From assembly GCA_014649555.1 (NCBI GenBank), contig BMTG01000007.1:347239-411238 (forward strand): a stretch of 64,000 bases of DNA, written 5' to 3'. Both the position numbers and the translations under genes were made by a program. The notes under the pieces were generated by a model. It worked only from the letters and a program-made list of their open reading frames with translations. It was not told the DNA's origin and made no database searches. Below, one piece after another: positions 7,931 to 15,016 of the stretch (its first letter is position 1; each line of letters starts with the position of its first letter). The DNA is from Streptomyces globisporus. GTDB taxonomy: Bacteria > Actinomycetota > Actinomycetes > Streptomycetales > Streptomycetaceae.

Positions 7931-8740
7931 ATGCCCGCTCCCCGTACCGTCCTGCTCACCGGCGCCGCGGGCGGCCTCGGCACCCTGATGCGGGCACTGC
8001 TTCCCGCGTACGGCTACGACCTGCGACTCTTTGACCTGGTCCCGGTGGAGGACGAGCCGCAGGCCATCACCGCCGACCTGAACGACCGGAAGGCACTGCG
8101 CGAGGCCGTACGCGGAGTGGACGCGATCATCCACCTGGCCGGCATCTCCCTGGAATCCACGTTCAACAAGATCCTCAGCGCCAACATCGAGGGCACGTAC
8201 AACCTCTACGAGGCCGCCCGTGAGGAGGGCGTCCGGCGCATCGTGGCCGCCTCCTCCAACCACGCCGTCGGCTGCACGCCGCTGCCGCTCGCCGGGGACC
8301 CGCCGATCCCGTCCGACGCCCCGCACCGACCCGACACCTTCTACGGCCTGTCGAAGTGCTTCGGCGAGGACCTGGCCCAGCTCTACTGGGACCAGCACGG
8401 CGTCGAGACCGTCTCGGTCCGGATCGGGAGCTGCTTCCCGGAGCCCACCTCGGTACGCATGCTGTCCCTGTGGATGAGCCCCGCCGACGGAGCCCGCCTC
8501 TTCCACGCCGCGCTCACCGCCGAGGACGTCGGCCACACCGTCGTCCACGGCTCCTCCGCCAACACCCGCCTGTGGTGGGACCTGACCTCGGCACGGGCCC
8601 TGGGCTACACACCTCAGGACGACTCGGAACCGTACGCGGCGAAACTCATCGCCGAACAGGGCGAGCCGGACCCGGCCGACCCGGCGCAGGCCCGGCTCGG
8701 CGGCCACTTCGTCACGGATCCGCCGATCTGGCCGCACTGA
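7931..8740 (+). CDS. NAD-dependent epimerase/dehydratase-fold oxidoreductase, uronate dehydrogenase-like
   Basis: A 269-residue extended SDR. The nucleotide loop is TGAAGGLG (residues 10-17) and the catalytic pair is Tyr138/Lys142 in FYGLSK, with serines in AASSNHAVG. The length, the SSNHAVG motif and the RIGSCFPEPTSVRML region resemble bacterial uronate dehydrogenases, which oxidise glucuronate or galacturonate to the aldaro-lactone. The ATG has GAGGAG 8 nt upstream. It is divergent from the GntR regulator and near the sugar-acid dehydratase genes, which supports a role in uronate oxidation; a different sugar epimerase/dehydrogenase activity cannot be excluded. Confidence 0.78.
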   Translation: MPAPRTVLLTGAAGGLGTLMRALLPAYGYDLRLFDLVPVEDEPQAITADLNDRKALREAVRGVDAIIHLAGISLESTFNKILSANIEGTYNLYEAAREEGVRRIVAASSNHAVGCTPLPLAGDPPIPSDAPHRPDTFYGLSKCFGEDLAQLYWDQHGVETVSVRIGSCFPEPTSVRMLSLWMSPADGARLFHAALTAEDVGHTVVHGSSANTRLWWDLTSARALGYTPQDDSEPYAAKLIAEQGEPDPADPAQARLGGHFVTDPPIWPH

Positions 8741-8881
8741 GGGGGCACACCGGCGGCGAGCACCGATGAGTTTCGGGCCCGGGGTGGGTCATGAGTGGTG
8801 GGACGCGTCGAGCGACCGGGGCACCGGCCCCCGACGCGGCCGGCAGACCGGCAGACCGCCCCCGACCGAGCGAGGACAACC

Positions 8882-9289
8882 ATGAGTGCCCCCACCAGCA
8901 AAAACACCGACAGCACCAGCAACGCCGACACCATCACCGGCCTGGGAGTCATCCTCGGCAGCACGGACAGCGACGCCCTGATCGCCTGGTACCGCGCCGC
9001 ACTGGAGCCGCTCGGCGCCCGCTGGGCGGAGCACCTCCTGATCGTCGGCCCCGGAGCGATCATCGGCTTCGACGAGCGGGACGACGTCGCGGACAAGGCG
9101 GCCGAGCCCGGCCGGCAGATGATCAACATCACCGTGCGGGACGTCCGGGCGGCCGAGAGCCACCTCGACACGCTCGGGGTCACGTGGGTGCGGCCGGTCG
9201 AGGAGGTCGGGGGCGGCTGGTTCTTCTCCACGATCGTGGACCCGGTGGGCAACTACCTCCAGATCCTCCAAGGCCCGGAAACGCCCTGA
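8882..9289 (+). CDS. VOC (glyoxalase/bleomycin resistance) superfamily protein
   Basis: A 135-residue single VOC module: a beta-alpha-beta-beta-beta repeat with the N-terminal strand ILGSTDSDALIAWY and the C-terminal FSTIVDPVGNYLQIL motif, which normally ends in a metal-ligand glutamate position (here Gln). ATG 8882 is preceded by GAGGA; the longer frame starting at 8795 adds low-complexity sequence. These small proteins bind metals and diverse substrates, so function cannot be assigned. It stands alone between the sugar-acid genes and the aldo/keto reductase. Confidence 0.82.
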   Translation: MSAPTSKNTDSTSNADTITGLGVILGSTDSDALIAWYRAALEPLGARWAEHLLIVGPGAIIGFDERDDVADKAAEPGRQMINITVRDVRAAESHLDTLGVTWVRPVEEVGGGWFFSTIVDPVGNYLQILQGPETP

Positions 9290-9353
9290 CGCCTCCCCCT
9301 GGAATCCCCCCTAGATTGTCAAGCACATCCGACTGAGGGGGAGTTCAGAGACC

Positions 9354-10193
9354 ATGCCACCGACGACGTTCCGTATCGGCGGAGACCTGGCCGTGGGCCG
9401 GCTGGGCTTCGGCGCGATGCACCTGCCCACCGAGAAGCCCGCGGACCGGCAGTCGGCCGTCGCGGTCGCCCGCAGGGCGGTCGACCTGGGCATCACGCTG
9501 ATCGACACGGCCCACATGTACGGGTACGGGACCAACGAGGAGGTCCTGGCCGAGGCGCTCCACCCGTACCCGAAGGACCTCCTGATCACCACGAAGGTCG
9601 GTGTCGTCCGCTCCGCCGAGACGGGCGAGTGGGCCCTGAACGGCCGCCCGGAGTCCCTGCGCGCGGAGGTGGACCACGCCCTGCGCCGCCTCCGCGTCGA
9701 CCGCCTGGAGCTGCTCCAGCTCCACCGCATCGACCCGGAGACCCCGCTCGCCGACCAGCTCGGCACGCTGCGGGAGCTGCGCGACGCCGGCAAGGTGGGC
9801 CGGATCGGCCTGTCCGAGGTGACGGCCGCCGAGCTGGCCGAGGCCCGGGAGATCGTGGACATCGCGAGCGTCCAGAACCGCTACAACCTGACCGACCGCG
9901 AACACGAACCGGTTCTCGCGGCGTGCGAGGCGGCGGGCATCGCCTTCCTGCCCTGGCGCACGGTGGCCTGGGGCAAGGCGGGCGACCGCGCGGAGGTGGC
10001 AGCGGTGGCCGCCGAGCTGGACGCCACCCCCACCCAGGTCTGCCTGGCCTGGCTGCTGGACCACTCCCCGGTGATGCTCCCGATCCCGGGCACGTCGAGC
10101 ATCGCCCACCTGGAGGAGAACACGGCGGCGGCGGACCTGGCCCTCACACCGGAGCTGCGGGGGCGGCTGGACGGGGTCGCGGGGGCGGCGTAA
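9354..10193 (+). CDS. Aldo/keto reductase
   Basis: A 279-residue NADPH-dependent TIM-barrel reductase with the full catalytic tetrad visible: Asp51 and Tyr56 in DTAHMYG, Lys81 in TTKVG and His124 in LQLHR. The C-terminal PIPGTSSIAHLEEN segment is the cofactor phosphate-binding motif. A GGGGGAG ribosome site precedes the ATG. The family reduces aldehydes and ketones including sugar carbonyls; no neighbour indicates the substrate. Confidence 0.92.
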   Translation: MPPTTFRIGGDLAVGRLGFGAMHLPTEKPADRQSAVAVARRAVDLGITLIDTAHMYGYGTNEEVLAEALHPYPKDLLITTKVGVVRSAETGEWALNGRPESLRAEVDHALRRLRVDRLELLQLHRIDPETPLADQLGTLRELRDAGKVGRIGLSEVTAAELAEAREIVDIASVQNRYNLTDREHEPVLAACEAAGIAFLPWRTVAWGKAGDRAEVAAVAAELDATPTQVCLAWLLDHSPVMLPIPGTSSIAHLEENTAAADLALTPELRGRLDGVAGAA

Positions 10194-10228
10194 CCGACGG
10201 GCGGCCCAACCTGAAGATACATTGGATC

Positions 10229-10258
10229 ATGTACATTGATACATGTAGGTGTATATAC
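10229..10258. promoter_or_regulatory. AT-rich inverted repeats upstream of vapB, candidate autoregulatory operator
   Basis: ATGTA-N6-TACAT (10229-10244) followed by the octamer palindrome GTATATAC (10251-10258), directly upstream of the antitoxin. The tract is markedly AT-rich for this genome. VapBC and related complexes commonly bind inverted repeats at their own promoter, so autoregulation is likely by analogy. Confidence 0.5.
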
Positions 10259-10271
10259 CGAGGGGTGAAGT

Positions 10272-10499
10272 ATGAGCCGAACAGTCATCGATCTCGACGA
10301 CGAAGCGCTTGCCGCCGCCGCAATAGAGCTGGGAACCACGACGAAGCGCGAAACGATCAACACCGCGCTGCGCGAGGTTGTCGAGCGCAATCGCCGTCTG
10401 CGCGCGCTGCACGAGCTGCAGGACATCGCTCAGGAGGGCGGCCTGGACATGGACGTTCTTCTCGACAAGCGCCGCTATCGAGGGGGCCCCGCGGCGTGA
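10272..10499 (+). CDS. vapB: VapB-type antitoxin of a type II toxin-antitoxin pair
   Basis: A 75-residue protein. The N-terminus (MSRTVIDLDDEALAAAA...) is the ribbon-helix-helix of VapB/Rv-type antitoxins, including the TTTKRETINTALREVVERN helix pair (residues ~22-41). The acidic/basic C-terminal tail should wrap the toxin. The stop codon overlaps the GTG start of the PIN-domain gene (GTGA), the normal arrangement for these pairs. The tail ends RRYRGGPAA, where arginines may neutralise the PIN active site. Confidence 0.9.
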   Translation: MSRTVIDLDDEALAAAAIELGTTTKRETINTALREVVERNRRLRALHELQDIAQEGGLDMDVLLDKRRYRGGPAA

Positions 10500-10903
10500 G
10501 TGTCGCCGACTATCTCATCGACACATCGGCGCTCGCCCGCATCCTCTTGCGCCAAAGCACCGAGGACTGGGCCCGCCGCATCAGTGCAGGCCTTGTCGCC
10601 TTCTGTGACCTCACCGAACTGGAACTGCTCTATTCCGCCCGCTCCACCGAGGACCGCGAGAAGGTCCGGGAGCGTCTGGCCCTGTACACCTGGTGCCCCA
10701 TGCCTGACGGGGTGTTCCGGCGTGCCCGGACCGTACAGGAACAACTCACTTCCAAGGGAGAGCACCGAAGCGCCGGCCCTGTGGATCTGCTGGTGGCTGC
10801 CACTGCGGAACAGTCGGGTCTGACGCTGCTCCACTACGACCGCGACTTCGAGACCATCGCCCGCACCACCGGACAGCCCACCAGAATGCTGGACCTGAGG
10901 TAG
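10496..10903 (+). CDS. vapC: VapC-type PIN-domain ribonuclease toxin
   Basis: A 135-residue PIN protein with all acidic residues expected for Mg-dependent RNase activity: Asp9 (LIDTSAL), Glu41/Glu43 (LTELELL), Asp97 (GPVDLLVAA) and Asp115/117 (HYDRDF). It probably cleaves tRNA or rRNA when freed from VapB. The GTG start overlaps the antitoxin stop, so translation is coupled. Full length for the family and apparently intact, unlike the PIN remnant at 20774-21073. Confidence 0.9.
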   Translation: MSVADYLIDTSALARILLRQSTEDWARRISAGLVAFCDLTELELLYSARSTEDREKVRERLALYTWCPMPDGVFRRARTVQEQLTSKGEHRSAGPVDLLVAATAEQSGLTLLHYDRDFETIARTTGQPTRMLDLR

Positions 10904-11053
10904 CCGCCGGACTGCGGCGGCCGCCCGGCCGAACCGCACCTCACCGGGGAAGCCGCAGCAAGGTGACGATTGACGACGGCGCTGCACCCGCCCCGGGCCG
11001 TGGCCTGCCCGACGCGTCAGCTACACCTTCGCAGCAGTCGGCCCCGGCCCACC

Positions 11054-11800
11054 TCACATCCGGGACCTCAGTACGTCGACCTCGCAGCCCGGCAAGTACG
11101 GGTCGAAGCCGTGCTCGATCAGCCAGCGCACTGCGAGCAGGCTTCGCAGCGACCACCACGCGTGGATCACTTCGAGGTCGACGTCACCGCCGTAGCCGGC
11201 GAGGACGTCGTCGAGGTGCTCCTCGTGGCCGAGCGTGAAGGTGGCGAGGTCGTACAGCGCATCGCCCCGGCCCGCCTCGGACCAGTCGATGATGCCCGTG
11301 ACCTGGTCGTCTTCGACGAAGACGTGCGCGATCTGCAGGTCGCCGTGCGTGAACGCCGGAGTCCACGGCCTCAGCGCGGCCTCGGCGACCTGGCGGTTAC
11401 GGGTGACCAGGTCGGCGGGTAGGATCCCGTCCGCCACGAGCAACGCGCACTCCGCGTCGATCTCCGCCGCAAGCTCGCCGACGCCTCGTCCTGCCCGGCC
11501 GACCCCGGGCGGCAGTGGCGCGTCGTGCAGCTTCCGGATGGCGGCGCCCGCCGCCGCCCAAGCCGCCGGTGATCCGGTCGAGGAGCCGCCGAGGCGCCCG
11601 AGCGTCGTCCCCGGGACGGCCGCGATCGCCAGCACGGGCGGCTTGCGCCAGAGGACCTCCGGGGTCGGGACCGGCGCGAACGACATTGCCTCGACTTCGG
11701 CGTCGATACGCGCCTGATCGGCGTCCACCTTCAGGAACACGTCACCGACGCGCAGGGTCGCGCGCTCGGAGTGGGCGACGACGACTTGGACCTCATCCAT
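11054..11800 (-). CDS. Aminoglycoside phosphotransferase (APH)-like kinase
   Basis: A 248-residue protein of the APH/choline-kinase fold. The catalytic loop is THGDLQIAHVFV (residues 151-162), with Asp154 as catalytic base, and IDWSEAGRGD (171-180) contains the metal-binding Asp172. The usual asparagine of HGDxxxxN is His159. The family phosphorylates small hydroxyl compounds; antibiotic resistance should not be assumed, since many actinobacterial homologues act on metabolites. It stands alone, and the DUF397 gene upstream is on the same strand but 72 bp away. Confidence 0.82.
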   Translation of the reverse strand: MDEVQVVVAHSERATLRVGDVFLKVDADQARIDAEVEAMSFAPVPTPEVLWRKPPVLAIAAVPGTTLGRLGGSSTGSPAAWAAAGAAIRKLHDAPLPPGVGRAGRGVGELAAEIDAECALLVADGILPADLVTRNRQVAEAALRPWTPAFTHGDLQIAHVFVEDDQVTGIIDWSEAGRGDALYDLATFTLGHEEHLDDVLAGYGGDVDLEVIHAWWSLRSLLAVRWLIEHGFDPYLPGCEVDVLRSRM

Positions 11801-11872
11801 GGACGACGAGTATCCCGGCGCCGGTCGCGGACGTCGCCGGGTTTATCGCGCGCCGCCACCGCTGGAGGAGTC

Positions 11873-12076
11873 CTAGAGGGAACCGTCCTGAACGGCGGTG
11901 ACGAAGGCCCGCCAGTGCTCGGGGCCGAAGGTGTGCGCACCGAGGGAGCGGTCCTTGCTGTCGCCGACGGCGACGAGACCATCCGGCGTCGGCTGAGCTT
12001 CGATGCACGAACCGCCGTTGTCACCGCTGTACGAAGACTTCACCCAGGCACCGTCGGGCAGTCCGTATCGCGCCAT
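11873..12076 (-). CDS. DUF397 domain protein
   Basis: A 67-residue protein with the DUF397 hallmarks: WVKSSYSGDNGGSCIEA near the N-terminus, VGDSKD in the middle and FGPEHWRAFVTAVQDG at the end. In Streptomyces these small acidic proteins are encoded beside XRE regulators of the WhiJ type and are thought to modulate them. It follows the XRE gene by 15 bp on the same strand, so the two are surely co-transcribed. Confidence 0.93.
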   Translation of the reverse strand: MARYGLPDGAWVKSSYSGDNGGSCIEAQPTPDGLVAVGDSKDRSLGAHTFGPEHWRAFVTAVQDGSL

Positions 12077-12091
12077 CTTCTGTGTCCACCT

Positions 12092-12961
12092 CTACGCTCT
12101 GTTCACGAACTCTCGCTTCACAGCCGAGATTAGCTCCATGGACTGCCGCGATGTGAGTGCTGCCGCCCGCAGTTCATCGAAGGCCAGTTGGTAGCGCTCC
12201 ACGGATTCGTCTTCCTCCAGGTAGAGCGCGCCGTCGAGATACTCCAGGTTGACCACGTCCAGGTCCATCGGGTCGGGATAGCTGTAGACGTTGAAGGGGC
12301 CGTCCGCCCCGGCATGCCAGCCCTGGGCGAATGGCACCACCTGGATGGTGAGCTTCGGCGGATTGTTCATCTCCAGGATCTTGTCGAGCTGAGCCGCCAT
12401 GACAGCCGGTCCGCCGACCTCTCGGCGGAGCACCGCCTCGTCGAGAAGACAGACGTACTGCGGCGGATTCTCCCGCGTGAAGATCTCCTGCCGACTCTTA
12501 CGCACTTCGACGTAAGAGTCGATCTCCTCCTCCGTCGCGGTCTTGTTCACGGAGCGGATGACCTCCGTGGCGTACTCGACGGTCTGGAGCAGCCCCGGCA
12601 CCAGCATGGGCTGGAACGCGAGGATCCGTGCAGCGTCCGACTCGATCGACAGTCGCTCCTGAAAACCGGCCGTAAGTATGTCGCTGTACTGCGCCCACCA
12701 CCCCTTACGCCTCCCCTCACGCGCGAGCGTGGTCAGCGCCGTCCGCAGCCGCTCGTCCGAGACCCCGTACAGGGCAAGCAGCGCCTCGATCTCCAGCTTG
12801 CTGACGCCCTGACGGCCGTTCTCCTGCCGGGAGATCTTGGGCTTGTCACCGCCGATGCGCTCGGCGGCCTCCTCCATCCTGACTCCGGCCTTCTCCCGAA
12901 GCCGCTTCAGCTCGGCACCGAGCCTTCGGCGACGCACCGTTGGGCGTGGATGACTTGGCAT
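12092..12961 (-). CDS. XRE-family regulator with DUF5753 (WhiJ-like)
   Basis: A 289-residue protein: helix-turn-helix at residues ~12-66 (AAERIGGDKPKISRQENG), then a DUF5753 domain with FQPMLVPGLLQTVEYA, RQEIFTR and the LDEAVLRR motif. This architecture is the Streptomyces WhiJ/AbaA-locus regulator type, linked to control of development and antibiotic production in characterised members. GGGAGG precedes the ATG. It is followed by DUF397 and is divergent from an anti-sigma-like ATPase. The promoter region carries repeated GCAACT half-sites, one overlapping its probable transcription start. Confidence 0.9.
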   Translation of the reverse strand: MPSHPRPTVRRRRLGAELKRLREKAGVRMEEAAERIGGDKPKISRQENGRQGVSKLEIEALLALYGVSDERLRTALTTLAREGRRKGWWAQYSDILTAGFQERLSIESDAARILAFQPMLVPGLLQTVEYATEVIRSVNKTATEEEIDSYVEVRKSRQEIFTRENPPQYVCLLDEAVLRREVGGPAVMAAQLDKILEMNNPPKLTIQVVPFAQGWHAGADGPFNVYSYPDPMDLDVVNLEYLDGALYLEEDESVERYQLAFDELRAAALTSRQSMELISAVKREFVNRA

Positions 12962-13017
12962 GCGGGTCCCTCCCCTGACGTCCGTGGCTCAGTGTTACCC
13001 GCCGATGACGGCGTTTA

Positions 13018-13157
13018 GCAACTCCCGTTATATGCACAAGCGTTCACCCACACAGGCGAATCTACAATTTTGCAACTGAAGTAGTTGCGGTGAGCCATCG
13101 CGACGGTCCACTCTGTTGCTCACCACGCAAGGCACCACCGCGACTACCCGGAGTTGC
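13018..13157. promoter_or_regulatory. Array of GCAACT/AGTTGC half-sites in the XRE-ATPase divergent region
   Basis: Four copies of the hexamer occur within 140 bp: GCAACT at 13018-13023, an inverted pair GCAACT-GAAGT-AGTTGC at 13072-13088, and AGTTGC at 13152-13157. The first is just downstream of TATAAC (minus strand, 13027-13032), a possible -10 of the XRE gene; the last lies ~45 bp before the ATPase start. This is a plausible operator set for the XRE regulator. Confidence 0.5.
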
Positions 13158-13201
13158 CGTGTCGCGTGGGCCTGCCCCCTACCCTCACGTCGGAGGAACC
13201 C

Positions 13202-13627
13202 ATGGCCGTCGCCCCCGCCAGCGAGCCCGACCCGCCCGACTACCGCCAAGAACTCGTCGCCCGCCCCGAGACGCTCGCGATCATGCGGCGCATCGTCAGC
13301 GCCCACCTCGACCTCTGGGACCTGCGCGAACTGAGCGACGCCGCCACGCTCTGCGCCCACGAGTTGCTCACCAACGTCATGCGGCACACCGGCTCCCCGC
13401 TCTGCACGATCACCCTGCGCCGCCGGCCCGACGGCGTACGCGTCACCGTCAGCGACTCCGACACCGCACCACCCGAGCGTCGCGCCCCCGAGTGGAGCGA
13501 GGAGAGCGGGCGCGGGGTTCTCCTGATCGCCGCGCTCGCGGCGCAGTGCGGCACGGTGATGCGGCGGGACGGCAAGGACGTCTGGGCCGACATCCGCACC
13601 ACGGCGTCACCCACGTACGCCACGTGA
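13202..13627 (+). CDS. HATPase_c-type ATP-binding protein (RsbW/anti-sigma kinase-like)
   Basis: A 141-residue GHKL-fold protein. The N box ELLTNVMRH (Glu54, Asn58), the G1-like DSDTAPP segment (~81-87) and the glycine loop SGRGVLLI (~97-104) are all visible. Stand-alone proteins of this type in Streptomyces are frequent partners of XRE/DUF397 genes. ATG 13202 has GGAGGA 6 nt upstream, better than the longer frame. It is divergent from the XRE regulator and its stop overlaps the next gene (GTGA). Confidence 0.9.
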   Translation: MAVAPASEPDPPDYRQELVARPETLAIMRRIVSAHLDLWDLRELSDAATLCAHELLTNVMRHTGSPLCTITLRRRPDGVRVTVSDSDTAPPERRAPEWSEESGRGVLLIAALAAQCGTVMRRDGKDVWADIRTTASPTYAT

Positions 13628-13971
13628 ACAGGCTCCTGCCGCGCGCCTACTGGTGTCACGCGGACACCGACAGCACGCCGACCACGCCACCCCCGGACGA
13701 CCTCCTCACCACCGCACCCGGTCAGGCCCTGGCCTGGTTCCGCGCACCCGTGCGACGGCTGACACCAGGGCTGGACCGTGACGCCCGGCGCCGAGCCCGG
13801 ACTTGGCTCGGTGACCACCGCAGCACCGAGGCCGCCATCCGCAGCCTGCGTCGCGGCCAGGGTTACGCGTACGAGCTGCCCACGGCCGACGGAACCTGGC
13901 GCTGGACGGCGTACCCGGTCTCCGCCCTCCCCTTGTTACCGACCGACCAGCAACCCAGGAGCCACGCATGA
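13624..13971 (+). CDS. Hypothetical protein, 115 residues, coupled to the HATPase gene
   Basis: Not recognised. It starts with GTG overlapping the ATPase stop and ends overlapping the ATG of the next gene (ATGA), so it is translationally coupled on both sides, which argues it is real. The protein is soluble, arginine-rich in the middle (RDARRRARTWL), and ends with a GYAYELPTADGTWRWTAYPV stretch that looks like a small beta-sheet module. No catalytic motif or membrane segment is apparent. Confidence 0.65.
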   Translation: MNRLLPRAYWCHADTDSTPTTPPPDDLLTTAPGQALAWFRAPVRRLTPGLDRDARRRARTWLGDHRSTEAAIRSLRRGQGYAYELPTADGTWRWTAYPVSALPLLPTDQQPRSHA

Positions 13972-14510
13972 CCGACACCGACACGCGTACGAACACGCCG
14001 GCCCCGCCGCCCCCTTCCTCCGAACTGCGAGCCGCCTTCCGCGAGGCCGGTCTGAACGCACGCGTAACGGCACCGGATACGGATGCGCAGAACCCCGTGC
14101 GGATCACCCTCCTCAACCCCACCGACGCCCGCCAGCTGGCCCGCCTCATCCGCACCGGAACCAAGCGCACGCTGAAGGCCGCCCGCACCCTGCGGGAGAT
14201 CTGCGAGGGGTACCGGATCGACCTCCCCGGCCTCCGGGTCGAGCACGGACGCATCACCCTCGGCCCCATCCGTGTCGACGACGCGGCACGGCTGGCCCGG
14301 CTGCTCGATGCAGTGCCACAGACCACCGGACAGGCGGGCACGGCCGCCGACACCGACACCGTCAAGGCTCTGCTCGACCACGCTTTCCCGCAGGCCACAG
14401 GCGGCGGCACCGTCCCCGTATCCGTACGGGAAAGGACCCCGCACCTTCTGCACCTGGGCTCGATCGACGCCAGGACCGCACGACGCCTGATCCGTGCCCT
14501 CCAGTTCTGA
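13968..14510 (+). CDS. Hypothetical protein, 180 residues
   Basis: Not recognised. It shows two related helical segments around DARQLARLIRTG (residues ~44-55) and DDAARLARLLDAV (~104-116), each preceded by a short beta strand (VRITLLNP and ITLGPIRV). This suggests an internal duplication, with a third possible copy at the C-terminus (LHLGSIDARTARRLIRALQF). The ATG overlaps the preceding stop (ATGA), making it the third gene of the ATPase operon. Function unknown; a binding role linked to the XRE/ATPase system is only inference. Confidence 0.65.
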   Translation: MTDTDTRTNTPAPPPPSSELRAAFREAGLNARVTAPDTDAQNPVRITLLNPTDARQLARLIRTGTKRTLKAARTLREICEGYRIDLPGLRVEHGRITLGPIRVDDAARLARLLDAVPQTTGQAGTAADTDTVKALLDHAFPQATGGGTVPVSVRERTPHLLHLGSIDARTARRLIRALQF

Positions 14511-14531
14511 ACGGCCTTCCGTCCCCGGTCG

Positions 14532-14747
14532 TCAGTGGCCTTTACGGCGCTCCACGTCGAAGCGGTACAGCACTCGCACCAGTCGCCACACTCCGGCCGC
14601 CCCTCCCACCAGGGCTCCCCCCGTCAGCACACCTTTGGACGCCGAACCGGAGAGATCGAAGGCGAGAGTGAGCACCAGCGCGGGGGCGAAGACCGCTGCG
14701 GCAAGAACGGCAGCAGTCACCAGGGCGAAGACGATCTCCACCGTCAT
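14532..14747 (-). CDS. Small two-helix membrane protein, hypothetical
   Basis: A 71-residue protein with two predicted transmembrane helices, at ~5-30 (VFALVTAAVLAAAVFAPALV) and ~38-55, followed by a basic tail (RFDVERRKGH) that would be cytoplasmic. ATG 14747 is favoured because GGAGAAGGA lies just upstream; the frame could extend to 14786. It converges with the 180-residue gene. No family recognised. Confidence 0.55.
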   Translation of the reverse strand: MTVEIVFALVTAAVLAAAVFAPALVLTLAFDLSGSASKGVLTGGALVGGAAGVWRLVRVLYRFDVERRKGH

Positions 14748-15016
14748 CGCGTCCTTCTCCCACCGCGACTCGCGCCCCATGCCCATGCCGGAAGTCTCGC
14801 ACCACGGTCAAACACAAGAACTGCGCGACGCCCGATCGGCCCAGCTCGATTCCTGAACTGCCATCCTTTGCACGGCCATTGACACGGGCAACCCCTGACG
14901 AGATTCTGCGAGAGCGCTCTTCTATCGATGTAAATCGTCACCGTCGCCACCCTCACGGCGCCGCCGTCGTTATCGCCATCGCCATCATCGGATCCCCCAC
15001 CCAGGAGCGAGCCCCC

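Noticed and set aside
11054-11800. Aminoglycoside resistance gene
   Set aside because: The fold is APH-like, but nothing shows antibiotic specificity and no resistance or biosynthetic genes surround it.
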